This document shows, piece after piece, positions 46,448 to 55,553 of a DNA stretch of 64,000 bases. The DNA comes from an uncultured Sphingomonadales bacterium (lineage in GTDB: Bacteria > Pseudomonadota > Alphaproteobacteria > Sphingomonadales > Rhodothalassiaceae). The stretch's first letter is position 1. Each line of letters starts with the position of its first letter. The stretch is from NCBI GenBank assembly GCA_947499155.1, contig CANMND010000006.1, positions 186,001 to 250,000 on the forward strand, written 5' to 3'. The notes beneath the pieces were generated by a model. The model made no database searches and was not told the origin of the DNA. It worked only from the letters and a program-made list of their open reading frames with translations. The position numbers and the translations under genes were made by a program.

Positions 46448-47662
46448 TTATTTATACACTATACTCTTGTTATATGCTTGTAAAAGATCGTCAAAAAGAT
46501 CAAGCGGATCTTCCAGACCAACAGACAGACGGATCATGCCGGGTGAAATCCCCATACCCTCACGCACAGATTCGTCTAGTGCCTTGTGAGTCGTACTCCA
46601 TGGGTGAGCAGCTATGGAGCGGCTGTCACCAAGATTGTTGGAGATATCGATCAATTCCAGGGCGTTCAGGAATTCAAAGGCTTGTCTTTCGCCACCCTTC
46701 AGGGTGAAAGAAATGACCGTGCCGCCTCGACGCATTTGTGACGCGGCTAATTCTGCTTGCGGGAATGTTGCAAGAGAAGGGTGTCGGACTGAGACGCCTG
46801 CATGTTGTAGCGCTTGTGCGATGTAATCTGCCCTGTCGCACATGGCAGTTACCCGCAGTTCCAGTGTTTCAAGGGATTTGAGTAATATCCACGCATTAAA
46901 GGGTGACAGCGTCGGCCCTGTGTGGCGAAGGAATGGCCCCAGTTCATCTTCGATAATGGCATTGGATCCGAGCACTACGCCGCCGAGTGTCCGGCCTTGT
47001 CCATCAATGTGCTTGGTGGCTGAGTAACATACGATATCTGCCCCAAGTTCCAGCGGCTTTTGAATGACGGGTGAGGCAAAAACGTTATCAACAACCAGAC
47101 GCAGACCAGCCTCATGGGCAATCGCTGCAACTGCCCTGATATCAATGATCTCAAGGGTAGGATTGGCCGGTGATTCAAGGAAAAACAGTTTTGTTTCCGG
47201 ACGGATGGCAGCAAACCAGGCATCTGTGTCGGTCCCATCGACAATAGTGGTATGGATGCCATAACGCGGCAGCAATGTATCCATCATGTACCTGCATGAG
47301 CCAAATAATGCCCGGGCTGCAACTACATGATCACCAGCTTTTAAAAGGCCAAGTAGCGCCGCGTTCATCGCTGCCATGCCGCTGGCTGTTGCGGCTGCTT
47401 TTTCTGCGCCCTCCAAAAGTGCCATGCGGTTTTCAAACATGGCAGTGGTAGGATTACCCTGTCTTGTATAGGTAAAGCCTTCTTCCTCACCCTCAAAACG
47501 CCGAACAGCACTTTCAGCACTGTCATAGGCAAAGCTTGACGTCATGAAGAGAGCTTCTGACATTTCGCCCAGATTGCTTTTAAAAGACCCACCACGCACA
47601 AGCGTTGTTGCCTGACGCCATTGTCCGGTTTTGGTCCGGTTAATACCGGCTTTCGATTTCAT
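46448..47662 (-). CDS. metZ: O-succinylhomoserine sulfhydrylase
   Basis: A 404-residue Cys/Met metabolism PLP enzyme. The PLP Lys lies in CYSATKHIDGQGRTLGG; YTRQGNPTTAMFENR and TASGMAAMNAALLG are family motifs. MetZ makes homocysteine from O-succinylhomoserine and sulfide, the last step of sulfur entry into methionine. The ATG at 47662 is chosen over the track's GTG at 47689 because GAAGGG lies about 10 nt upstream. A SAM-II riboswitch in its leader implies repression by S-adenosylmethionine. MetB is the alternative call but the sequence looks like MetZ. Confidence 0.93.
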   Translation of the reverse strand: MKSKAGINRTKTGQWRQATTLVRGGSFKSNLGEMSEALFMTSSFAYDSAESAVRRFEGEEEGFTYTRQGNPTTAMFENRMALLEGAEKAAATASGMAAMNAALLGLLKAGDHVVAARALFGSCRYMMDTLLPRYGIHTTIVDGTDTDAWFAAIRPETKLFFLESPANPTLEIIDIRAVAAIAHEAGLRLVVDNVFASPVIQKPLELGADIVCYSATKHIDGQGRTLGGVVLGSNAIIEDELGPFLRHTGPTLSPFNAWILLKSLETLELRVTAMCDRADYIAQALQHAGVSVRHPSLATFPQAELAASQMRRGGTVISFTLKGGERQAFEFLNALELIDISNNLGDSRSIAAHPWSTTHKALDESVREGMGISPGMIRLSVGLEDPLDLFDDLLQAYNKSIVYK

Positions 47663-47734
47663 GATAAAACGCCCTTCATTTCTCGTCACATTAAATACGC
47701 CCCGACCGGCGTCAGGAAGTCGAGGCGAACCCCT

Positions 47735-47790
47735 ACCTTTTAGCGAGATTATTTAACGTGGCCGCAAGCCGATCGGATCAAATCACCACG
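47735..47790 (-). ncRNA. SAM-II (SAM-alpha) riboswitch
   Basis: On the minus strand the motif CGTGGTGATTTG, a CCGATCGG mini-hairpin, CTTGCGGCCACG, then TTAAATAA and CGCTAAAAGG matches the conserved layout of the SAM-II aptamer: stem CGTGG/CCACG, the invariant GATTTG and CTTGC, and the 3' GCTAAAAGG strand that forms the pseudoknot. It lies about 70 nt before the metZ start. SAM-II aptamers are known from alphaproteobacterial met genes and act by hiding the ribosome site. Confidence 0.93.
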
Positions 47791-47904
47791 TAGTCCCAAA
47801 AAAGCGTGTAATTATGCATTCGTCAAGTGTGTTGATGTGTTGCAGCAGGTGCTGGAGCAGCATACATAAGGATAAAGTCACTCCCTAAGAGCCAAGGATC
47901 AGAC

Positions 47905-48231
47905 ATGAACACATTTGATGATCGCAAGAAAACGTTTGAGCGCAAATTCGCTCATGATCAAGACATTACGTGGAAGGCGACAGTGCGTCGCAACAATCTA
48001 ATCGGCCTGTGGGCCGCAGAAAAGATGGGTCTGACCGGGCAGCAAGCCGACGATTATGCAAAAAGCGTAATCGCTGCCGACTTTGAAGAAGTGGGTGATC
48101 AGGACGTAATCCGCAAACTTGAGGCCGATTTCAAGGCACATAAAGTCGAAATTTCACGCCATATGATCGAACGGCAGATGCAGGAATTCCTGGATGAGGC
48201 GCGTCGCCAGGTAATGAAAGAAACAAACTAG
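47905..48231 (+). CDS. DUF1476 protein, F1-ATPase zeta-type inhibitor
   Basis: A 108-residue, highly charged helical protein with the DUF1476 pattern (TFDDRKKTFERKFAHDQDI, NNLIGLWAAEKMGLTGQQAD, MIERQMQEFLDEARRQV). In Paracoccus this family is the zeta subunit that inhibits ATP hydrolysis by F1Fo-ATP synthase. AAGGA is eight bases before the ATG. It is divergent from metZ and stands alone, with a terminator behind it. Confidence 0.93.
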   Translation: MNTFDDRKKTFERKFAHDQDITWKATVRRNNLIGLWAAEKMGLTGQQADDYAKSVIAADFEEVGDQDVIRKLEADFKAHKVEISRHMIERQMQEFLDEARRQVMKETN

Positions 48232-48255
48232 AATCCTGACATGACAGATATAATC

Positions 48256-48292
48256 AGCTCTATCGCTGTATCCGGCGGTGGAGCTTTCTTAT
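48256..48292 (+). terminator. Terminator of the DUF1476 gene
   Basis: AGCTCTATCGC pairs with GCGGTGGAGCT (11 bp with two G-U pairs) around an 8-nt loop, followed by TTTCTTATT. Confidence 0.75.
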
Positions 48293-50208
48293 TCTGCAAG
48301 CAAAATTTCGCAATCTCCAGAAGCGCTGTCTTTGTTGGGTACATCATAACCTGTCAATGAGCTGACCATGGCGTAAACTCTGTTTATATCCAGAGGCTTG
48401 GTCAGAAAGGCGTCAGCTCCTGCATCCATGCACGCGTATTCGTCAGATTGGTTAACATTGGCTGTCAGGGCCAGGATGGGAGTATGTACGTTGTTTTCCA
48501 TCGCGCGAATTTGTTTTATCGCTTCCACTCCGTCCATTCCCGGCATGCGCATGTCCATGAATACCAGAGTGAACGGGCCTTTTGTCTCATAAGCCTCTAT
48601 GGCTTCTTTGCCGCTCATCGCAGTGACATTATCGCTAAGATAGGGGGCAAGAATTGCGTCAAGCACTCGGTGGTTAATCAAATTATCATCAACGACCAGG
48701 AATCGTGGCGGTAAGCTTTTGTCGTGTGCCCGAGACCAGGCTGGTTGAGAACTCGTAGCCTGGGAGGCGTTGTCTTTATGCTCTGGTAATGGTTGACAGG
48801 GGATTGTGAATGCAAACATCGAGCCTTCGTTCGGCATGCTTTGCAGTGTGATCTGGCCGCGCATCAATTCGACCAGTTCCTGAACAATTGCGAGACCAAG
48901 ACCGGCACCATCGCTATTGCGCGTGGCCTTGCTTTCCACTTTGTAAAAACGTTCAAAGATTTTTTTGTGATGAGAAGGCTCGATTCCAATTCCAGTATCG
49001 CTAACAAGAAAACGCAGCATATCGGACTCTGGGGCTTTGTTCTCTCGTAAGATATGAAGGGCGACTTCCCCGTCTTTCGTAAATTTGATTGCGTTCTCGA
49101 TCAGATTAAACAGGACTTGCCTCAATCGTGTACTGTCCGAGGCGATTAATCGTGGAACATTGTCAGCCCGTTCCACAAGAAATTTCAATCCCTTCTCTTC
49201 TGCGCGTTTGCGCCATAAATTAAGTCCGGCATCAATCATGTTGTCGAGATCAACCGCTGCATTTTCCAATTGCAGGTGGCCTGTCTCATTCATGGACAAG
49301 TCCAGAATATTACTGGCAATCTTTAATAGCAGATGGCCAGAATCCACGATGGTTGAGACCTGCTGCTTTTGATCCTCGTCCAGATTGGATCGTGCAAGCG
49401 TTTCGGCCATGCCGAGGACCCCGTTTAATGGGGTGCGAACCTCGTGGCTCATGACAGCTATGAAATCGGCTTTGGTCTTGGCAAGGCTTTCCGCATGTCG
49501 TCTTTTGCTGTCGGCCTCGTCATTAGCTTTTGCGAGCGCATCTATCAGGGTCATTTGTTGGGCAAGGCTAAGATAAAGCGCTTTATTTGAATGCCTTGTC
49601 ACGAAGACGAGAATGACTATGGCGCCGGCCATAAGACAACCTACAAATAGCTGCAACCATCCGCCGGGCTGAGAGATATCGAGAAGGGAGAGGATGATAA
49701 TCAATCCGCCCGGAATTGCAGCGTTAATTATTGAAAATATGAGAAACCGGCTTGGTTGATAGGCCAGGTTGGTGCCGATACCTGTCAAGATCAGAAGGGA
49801 TGCAATTTTTCCGGAAGGTACATCAGCCTGGTGAAATAGATAGGTCCCAGTAGTCCAAGCAACAAGGATGACAACAGTAAGACTATCATTCCAAAGTCTT
49901 ATGGAGGTGAAATTTGTTTCACTCTTCAGCTTTTGCCGTGTTTTGCGGGACCACAGATGGTAACCAATTTCCAATGCAATCCCGAGCGCAACCCAGACGA
50001 TCGTCCACAAGGCGTGGGTGCTCAGATAGAACACCGTTCCAAGGCAAACGAGTACAAATGACCGGAACGGCATGTTCCAGCTCTCCGTACGAAAGTACGC
50101 CTGAAGCGACAAACGCGTGGCATCACTTGCTATTTTGTCATTCGAAGCCGGAACCAACAGTTTCACCAACGGTATATTACGAAGCATTTCAGAAATGCTA
50201 TCTAGCAC
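48289..50208 (-). CDS. Hybrid sensor histidine kinase with receiver
   Basis: A 639-residue membrane kinase. About six hydrophobic helices lie between residues 45 and 210, then a short coiled coil, HisKA with His255 (MSHEVRTPLNGVLGMA), an HATPase domain (FNLIENAIKF, DTGIGI, GAGLGLAIV) and a C-terminal receiver (about 500-620) with acidic pair VVDDN, phosphoacceptor Asp in LVFMDMRMPGMDG and Lys in FLTKPLD. The design implies a phosphorelay through an external Hpt protein; the Hpt/pseudo-receiver protein in this window is one candidate. No output gene adjoins it. Confidence 0.93.
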   Translation of the reverse strand: MLDSISEMLRNIPLVKLLVPASNDKIASDATRLSLQAYFRTESWNMPFRSFVLVCLGTVFYLSTHALWTIVWVALGIALEIGYHLWSRKTRQKLKSETNFTSIRLWNDSLTVVILVAWTTGTYLFHQADVPSGKIASLLILTGIGTNLAYQPSRFLIFSIINAAIPGGLIIILSLLDISQPGGWLQLFVGCLMAGAIVILVFVTRHSNKALYLSLAQQMTLIDALAKANDEADSKRRHAESLAKTKADFIAVMSHEVRTPLNGVLGMAETLARSNLDEDQKQQVSTIVDSGHLLLKIASNILDLSMNETGHLQLENAAVDLDNMIDAGLNLWRKRAEEKGLKFLVERADNVPRLIASDSTRLRQVLFNLIENAIKFTKDGEVALHILRENKAPESDMLRFLVSDTGIGIEPSHHKKIFERFYKVESKATRNSDGAGLGLAIVQELVELMRGQITLQSMPNEGSMFAFTIPCQPLPEHKDNASQATSSQPAWSRAHDKSLPPRFLVVDDNLINHRVLDAILAPYLSDNVTAMSGKEAIEAYETKGPFTLVFMDMRMPGMDGVEAIKQIRAMENNVHTPILALTANVNQSDEYACMDAGADAFLTKPLDINRVYAMVSSLTGYDVPNKDSASGDCEILLAE

Positions 50209-50247
50209 GCGTTAAGTAAAGCTGAAAATTCAATTGGCAGGGTAGGA

Positions 50248-51552
50248 TTATTCCGTTTCAAAAACCCTTTGAAAAATAAGTTCCACATGTTTGGTATGAT
50301 AGCCCAGATCAAACAGGGCTTCGAGCTCCTCGGAGGCAAGGTTGTCTGTCACTTCCTTGTCCTGTTTGAGCAGGTCCAGCAGATGATATTTTCCATCAGT
50401 GTCCCAGACCTTCATGGCATTACGCTGAACCAGCCGGTAGGCATCTTCACGGCTGACGCCTTTTTGTGTGAGGGCCAAAAGCACGCGCTGGGAATTCACC
50501 AGCCCGCCAAGGCGATCCATATTGGCTTTCATACGATCAGGATAGACCAAGAGCTTGTCCATCACTCCGGTTAGTCGATGCAGCGCAAAGTCCAGTGTAA
50601 TGGTCGCGTCAGGGCCGATCATGCGCTCAACGGATGAGTGCGAGATATCACGTTCATGCCAGAGTGCGACATTTTCCATGGCGGGGAATGCGTATGAACG
50701 AACCATGCGGGCAAGGCCGGTGAGATTTTCTGTCAGCACTGGGTTGCGTTTGTGCGGCATGGCGGAACTGCCTTTTTGGCCCGGTGAGAAATATTCTTCC
50801 GCTTCCAGTACTTCGGTCCGTTGCAGGTGGCGTACTTCAGTTGCCAGCCGTTCGACAGAGCTGGCGATCACTGCCAGAGTCGCAAAGTACATGGCATGGC
50901 GATCACGGGGGACAACCTGAGTGGATACAGGCTCGATAGTCAGGCCAAGCTTTTCAGCAACATGGGCCTCGACATAAGGATCGATATTGGCAAATGTGCC
51001 GATCGCTCCTGATATGGCGCAGGTGGCAACGTCTTCCCGTGCTGCGATCAGGCGCTTTTTCGCTCGGCTGAATTCCGCATAGGCCTGGGCGAGTTTCAGG
51101 CCGAAAGTTGTGGGTTCGGCGTGAATGCCGTGGCTTCTGCCGATGGTGATATTGTCGCGGTGCTCATAGGCCCGGCGCTTCAAAACTGACAGCAGTTGGT
51201 CAAGATCGCTCAGCAACAGATCAGCCGCCCGGACAAGCTGGATATTAAAGCATGTGTCCAGCACATCAGACGATGTCATGCCCTGATGAACAAAGCGGGC
51301 TTCCGGTCCTACATGTTCTGCAAGATTGGTGAGAAAGGCGATGACATCGTGCTTTACTTCTGCTTCGATCTCGTCGATCCGCTCCACTTCAAAGCGACCG
51401 CGCTCCCATACGGCCCGTGCTGCTTCTTTAGGGATAACACCCAAATCCGCCTGGGCATCGCAGGCATGAGCCTCGATCTCGAACCAGATGCGGAATTTTG
51501 TTTCCGGATCCCACAGGGCGGTCATTTCGGGACGCGAGTAACGCTCGATCAT
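50248..51552 (-). CDS. purB: Adenylosuccinate lyase
   Basis: A 434-residue fumarase-superfamily lyase that cleaves SAICAR and adenylosuccinate in purine synthesis. The signature GSSAMPHKRNPVLTENL, the TSSDVLDTC motif and the IGRSHGIHAEPTTFG block are intact. It lies alone, 34 kb from the purC-purL operon, between two unrelated genes. Confidence 0.97.
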   Translation of the reverse strand: MIERYSRPEMTALWDPETKFRIWFEIEAHACDAQADLGVIPKEAARAVWERGRFEVERIDEIEAEVKHDVIAFLTNLAEHVGPEARFVHQGMTSSDVLDTCFNIQLVRAADLLLSDLDQLLSVLKRRAYEHRDNITIGRSHGIHAEPTTFGLKLAQAYAEFSRAKKRLIAAREDVATCAISGAIGTFANIDPYVEAHVAEKLGLTIEPVSTQVVPRDRHAMYFATLAVIASSVERLATEVRHLQRTEVLEAEEYFSPGQKGSSAMPHKRNPVLTENLTGLARMVRSYAFPAMENVALWHERDISHSSVERMIGPDATITLDFALHRLTGVMDKLLVYPDRMKANMDRLGGLVNSQRVLLALTQKGVSREDAYRLVQRNAMKVWDTDGKYHLLDLLKQDKEVTDNLASEELEALFDLGYHTKHVELIFQRVFETE

Positions 51553-51648
51553 CAGGCAGCCTCCAGCAAATGCACATCAAATTGCGCCGACTGACTAGCA
51601 CTCGCTCGTACCAAGAGCAAGCAGGCGAGGCCGATGATGTATATCTTG

Positions 51649-52779
51649 TTATAAGGTTTTTTCGAAGATCCTGTGCCGTTTCATGGGAGTGGCGCCCATA
51701 CGCTTAATAACCGCGTTGACCGCATGGTTGTCTTCCAGGGTCCATCCAAGCTCCACCCAGCTTATACCCAAGGCATTGAGCTGATGTGAAATATGGGCAC
51801 ACATGGCGGCGGCAAGTCCCGCATAGCGCCGTTTTTTCTGGATGGATTTGCGAAGGCCGAGTAACGGAAGTTTGGCACTTTTGGGCGTGTTTGCCTTGAT
51901 TCGCCATAGAAGTTTGGCGAGATGGATAGGGCCAAGGCGGCCATCCATGTCCCTGATTGCTTCATTGAGATTGGGCAGGCAGACAGCAATACCAACGGGT
52001 TCGCCATCAATTTCGGCAATCAGAGCCATGCGAGGCTCCAATATCATGCGAAACTCTTCTACGGCTTTGGCAAACTCGGCATCGGTCCATGGCACATAGC
52101 CCCAATTGCCGCTCCAGGCGTCATTAAAGACATCACGGACGATGGACATTTCTTCGTCGAGTTTTCGTTTGTTGATTGGCCGGATCCGGACTTCAGGAAG
52201 GGCCATGGTCATTTCATAGGCCTTTTGGGCGCGGACGGGCAGGGCACCACACTGGTAGCGCCAACTCAGAATATCTTTCGCCTTGCTGAAGCCTGCACCT
52301 TCAACAAGGCGTGCCTGATGCGGGCGGTGATAGGGGGTCATCATCACCGATGGCTGATCAAAGCCTTCGATCATGACGCCCAGTTCTTCGTTGATGCCAA
52401 GGGTGAATGGCCCCTTGATGCGGTCCATGCCACGCTCAGCACACCAGTTACTTGCAGCATTCAGAAGGGCTGAGGCTGTGCCAGGGCAATCGATCGTATC
52501 AAAGCAGCCGAAAAATCCGATTTTATCCTGATGGATACGCAGATATTCATTGTCGATCTGAGCCGAACAGCGCCCAACCAGCGTATCGCCCTTCCAGGCC
52601 GTGAAGAACATGACTTCTGCATGGGCAAAATAAGGGTTTTTGCCGGGCGTGAGGTGTTTTCGGGCTTCTGACCTCAGTGGAGGAGTCCAGCCGGTATCTC
52701 CGGTATACAACACACTGGGAAATTCAATAAACGCGCCAGGGATGTTACCCGGCAGATGTCGGCGAATTTCGACGGTCAT
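51649..52779 (-). CDS. GNAT-fold N-acetyltransferase-like protein
   Basis: A 376-residue protein of a conserved GNAT-related family. The N-terminal half (WTPPLRSEARKHLTPGKNPY, FFGCFDTIDCPGTASALLNA, GPFTLGINEELGVMIEGFD) and the C-terminal half (EIDGEPVGIAVCLPNLNEAI, WVELGWTLEDNHAVNAVIKR) show acetyl-CoA-type features. The substrate is unknown; related proteins have been noted near lipid genes. It is a single gene upstream of purB on the same strand. Confidence 0.75.
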   Translation of the reverse strand: MTVEIRRHLPGNIPGAFIEFPSVLYTGDTGWTPPLRSEARKHLTPGKNPYFAHAEVMFFTAWKGDTLVGRCSAQIDNEYLRIHQDKIGFFGCFDTIDCPGTASALLNAASNWCAERGMDRIKGPFTLGINEELGVMIEGFDQPSVMMTPYHRPHQARLVEGAGFSKAKDILSWRYQCGALPVRAQKAYEMTMALPEVRIRPINKRKLDEEMSIVRDVFNDAWSGNWGYVPWTDAEFAKAVEEFRMILEPRMALIAEIDGEPVGIAVCLPNLNEAIRDMDGRLGPIHLAKLLWRIKANTPKSAKLPLLGLRKSIQKKRRYAGLAAAMCAHISHQLNALGISWVELGWTLEDNHAVNAVIKRMGATPMKRHRIFEKTL

Positions 52780-52803
52780 GTGTTTCCAGTATGTGACATG
52801 TGA

Positions 52804-52910
52804 AAAAATCCAGAAGACGAGTCAGGGTGCCAATGACCCGGATAACAAGTGTCTGCGTCCGTCATGGAAAAATCCAGAAGTATTTTGGAGTATACCCATA
52901 TTTTCTGGAT
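52804..52910. repeat. Short repeated motif AAAAATCCAGAAG
   Basis: AAAAATCCAGAAG occurs at 52804-52816 and 52868-52880, and its inverted core TTTTCTGGAT at 52901-52910, all within 107 bp of a gene-free stretch between the GNAT gene and tRNA-Leu. Three copies of one motif suggest protein binding, but no regulator is evident. The rest of 52780-53039 shows nothing recognisable. Confidence 0.5.
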
Positions 52911-53039
52911 ATTTGGCGCATACATTATAAGAAATCTGTCCTTTCACCCTCACTTTTCGCTTGATGCGACAAGGACCTCACTCAAGGCGGCCCGTGTTGG
53001 CGAGCCATGGGCCCCCTGGATGGGGACAGATACATAAGA

Positions 53040-53127
53040 TGGTGCCCGCTGCCGGACTTGAACCGGCACGCTCTATGTGAGCGAGGGATTTTAAGTCCCT
53101 TGCGTCTACCAATTCCGCCAAGCGGGC
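53040..53127 (-). tRNA. tRNA-Leu (anticodon TAA)
   Basis: A complete 88-nt class II tRNA including an encoded CCA. The acceptor stem is GCCCGCT/AGCGGGC, the anticodon loop CTTAAAA carries TAA, a long variable arm (CTCGCTCACATAGAGCG) marks leucine, and the T arm has GGTTCAAGTCC. It lies 42 bp downstream of the cinA-type gene on the same strand. Confidence 0.97.
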
Positions 53128-53169
53128 ATGCGGGTCCCCTATGGCACATTGAAGCGGGATTGAAAAGAG

Positions 53170-53937
53170 TCAGTCCGTATGAGGCGTCCGATTTGGTGTG
53201 ACGCCGTGGCTGCGGACGGTACTTTCCACATCTTCAATAGTCGCTTTTACTTCTGCTTCATCGGTTGAGCGGACCACGACATTGAGGCCGACGCGGCCTT
53301 CGCGGTAATAGGGGTAGCTGCCGATCTGGACGGAGGGGCGAGCCTTGGCGATGCGGGCGAGGTCGTCGGCCAAAGCGCTTTCAGGCATGGGGACAGAGAT
53401 GGATTGCGAGACAACGGGAGCGCCGCCCACAAGCTTGTGTCCAAGCGAGTCGAGCATGGTACGCATTATAAGAGGCACACCGGCGAGGACAAAAACATTC
53501 TCGATCTGAAAGCCGGGTGCAATGCTGACGGGGTTTTCTATCAGGTCGCCACCTTTCGGTATGCGGGCCATCCGTTTTCTTGCATCGGTAAAGTCACCTG
53601 TTGCGTATTGGCGAGCCATGAGGGCCATGGCCTCTGGGTGATATTCCAGGGGTACATCGAAGGCGCGAGCAATGGCGTCGGCTGTTATATCGTCATGGGT
53701 GGGGCCGATGCCGCCGGTGGTAAAGACATAATCGAATTGTGCACGGCAGGCGTTGACGGCGGCTATGATGCGTTCGGTCACGTCCGGGACCACACGGGCC
53801 TCATCCAGCCTGACGCCTCGCTCATTTAGCCAGGTGGCAAGATAACTGAGATTTGCATCCTGCGTGCGACCGGAGAGGATTTCGTCTCCGATGATCACAA
53901 GGGCCGCTTTTACGATCTTTTCCTTTGTGTCGGACAT
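53170..53937 (-). CDS. CinA-type molybdopterin-binding domain protein
   Basis: A 255-residue protein with the MoaB/Mog-like fold: IIGDEILSGRTQDANLSYLA, FTTGGIGPTHDDITADAIAR and the VLAGVPLIMRTML segment. It matches the N-terminal (COG1058) domain of CinA; the C-terminal deamidase domain is absent, as usual for the short alphaproteobacterial form. The exact activity is uncertain; COG1058 members include pyrophosphatases for nucleotide metabolites. The ATG at 53937 has GGAG seven bases upstream and is preferred over 54027. Confidence 0.85.
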   Translation of the reverse strand: MSDTKEKIVKAALVIIGDEILSGRTQDANLSYLATWLNERGVRLDEARVVPDVTERIIAAVNACRAQFDYVFTTGGIGPTHDDITADAIARAFDVPLEYHPEAMALMARQYATGDFTDARKRMARIPKGGDLIENPVSIAPGFQIENVFVLAGVPLIMRTMLDSLGHKLVGGAPVVSQSISVPMPESALADDLARIAKARPSVQIGSYPYYREGRVGLNVVVRSTDEAEVKATIEDVESTVRSHGVTPNRTPHTD

Positions 53938-54087
53938 GTTGTCTCTCCTGCTCATTATCAGGCATCCTTGATGGCAAAGCCTGACGTCCGGCGCAAGCAG
54001 CCATTGCAAGGAAGTGCAAGCGACCATTGAAAGGATGCGAACTGTTCGCTAGCGTTCTGGTGCTTGGGGAAAAGAAGGATCACAATC

Positions 54088-55485
54088 ATGCACCAGCGTA
54101 TCCATTTGAGCATTATGCTCGCCGTGGCAATTGCTTTTGTTCTTGTCACGACGCCAGTTATGGCACAATCAGCCGAATCACTTCCCGCAGGTGTGACGCC
54201 AGTATTACATGACATAGCAGCGGCGCCCAGTCCCGAACGTTTGCGTCAGGACGTGGAAAAACTGGTGAGTTTTGGTACCCGACATTCCTTGTCTGACACC
54301 AGATCAGACAGCCGGGGTATAGGAGCGGCCCGGCGCTGGATTGAAGCAGAATTTAATCGCATCTCTGAACGCTGCGGCGGTTGCCTTGAAGTCATGACTG
54401 TCTCGGGAACCATTGCGGGCGAGGAGCGCATCCCTGAGCCGACTGAGATAGTAAACGTTATCGCCATCCAGCGCGGCACGCTTGATCCGGACCGGATTGT
54501 CATCATGTCTGGTGATATCGACAATCGGGTATCCGACCCTCTGGACGGGACATCCGACAGTCCCGGTGCCAATGATAATGCCAGTGGTGTGGCAGGAACA
54601 ATTGAGGCGGCCCGCGTTCTTTCACAGCACCGCTTTCCCGGCACTATAATTTACGCGGCTCTTTCCGGTGAGGAGCAGGGCCTGTTTGGCGGAAAGATTC
54701 TCGCTGATTATGCAAAAGAGCAAGGATGGCGGGTCAAGGCCGTGCTTAACAACGATATGATCGGCAATATAAGAGGCATCAATGGGGTAATTGATAACAC
54801 CACCGCTCGCGTGTTCTCGGAAGGCACTCGCTATGTAGAGACGCCTGAAGAGGCGCGTTTGCGGCGTTTCATGGGGGGTGAAGTGGATAGCCCGTCGCGC
54901 AATCTCGCACGCTATATCGACAGAATTGCCGACGGTTATATTCCCAATCTTGATGTGATGATGGTCTATCGTCTGGATCGTTTCGGGCGAGGCGGCCACC
55001 ATCGTCCATTCAATGAAGCGGGCATGCCCGGCGTTCGGATTATGGAAACAAATGAGGACTATACCCGTCAGCATCAAGATCTTAGAACGGAGAACGGGAT
55101 TGCTTATGGTGATGTGATCTCTGGCGTTGATTTTGACTATGCAGCCAAACTGACGGCGTTGAATGCCGCATCGCTGGCGTCACTGGCATCAGCTCCACCT
55201 TTTCCGGCACAGGTATCAATCGAGGGTGCGGTCCAGCCGTCAACAACTCTCAAATGGTCCATGCCTGAAGGGAAGGTCGCGGAGAATTTGGCCGGCTACA
55301 AAGTCTATTGGCGACTTACCACCGAGCCACAATGGACATACAGTCGTTGGGTAGGAAAAGTGGACAGCTTCACCCTGCAGAATATAGTAATTGATAATTA
55401 CTATTTTGGGGTGGCCAGTGTGTCCAGGGATGGCTTTGAAAGCCCAGTGGTTTTCCCCGGCCCCATGGGCAGTTTTGGAGAGTGA
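54088..55485 (+). CDS. Secreted M28-family metallopeptidase with C-terminal FnIII-like domain
   Basis: A 465-residue exported protein with a signal peptide (MLAVAIAFVLVTTPVMA, cleavage before QSAES). The peptidase domain (about 45-365) shows SPGANDNASGVAG (zinc Asp), LSGEEQGLFGG (catalytic Glu pair) and LNNDMIGN (zinc Asp). The first zinc ligand, normally His in a SGHxDS motif, is Asp here (MSGDIDNR), so metal binding may differ. Residues about 375-460 look like a fibronectin type III domain (TTLKWSMPEG, AGYKVYWRLT). It would act as an aminopeptidase in the periplasm or outside. The ATG at 54088 has AAGGA nine bases upstream. Confidence 0.85.
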   Translation: MHQRIHLSIMLAVAIAFVLVTTPVMAQSAESLPAGVTPVLHDIAAAPSPERLRQDVEKLVSFGTRHSLSDTRSDSRGIGAARRWIEAEFNRISERCGGCLEVMTVSGTIAGEERIPEPTEIVNVIAIQRGTLDPDRIVIMSGDIDNRVSDPLDGTSDSPGANDNASGVAGTIEAARVLSQHRFPGTIIYAALSGEEQGLFGGKILADYAKEQGWRVKAVLNNDMIGNIRGINGVIDNTTARVFSEGTRYVETPEEARLRRFMGGEVDSPSRNLARYIDRIADGYIPNLDVMMVYRLDRFGRGGHHRPFNEAGMPGVRIMETNEDYTRQHQDLRTENGIAYGDVISGVDFDYAAKLTALNAASLASLASAPPFPAQVSIEGAVQPSTTLKWSMPEGKVAENLAGYKVYWRLTTEPQWTYSRWVGKVDSFTLQNIVIDNYYFGVASVSRDGFESPVVFPGPMGSFGE

Positions 55486-55553
55486 AGGCTTTGTCATGCT
55501 GGCGCTTTCCACGCTGACCAGCATGATGCATTTTTGAGGAGGAATTCTAAAAG

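Noticed and set aside
53128-53169. tRNA-associated attachment site or island at tRNA-Leu
   Set aside because: No integrase, direct repeat of the tRNA 3' end, or foreign-looking genes nearby.
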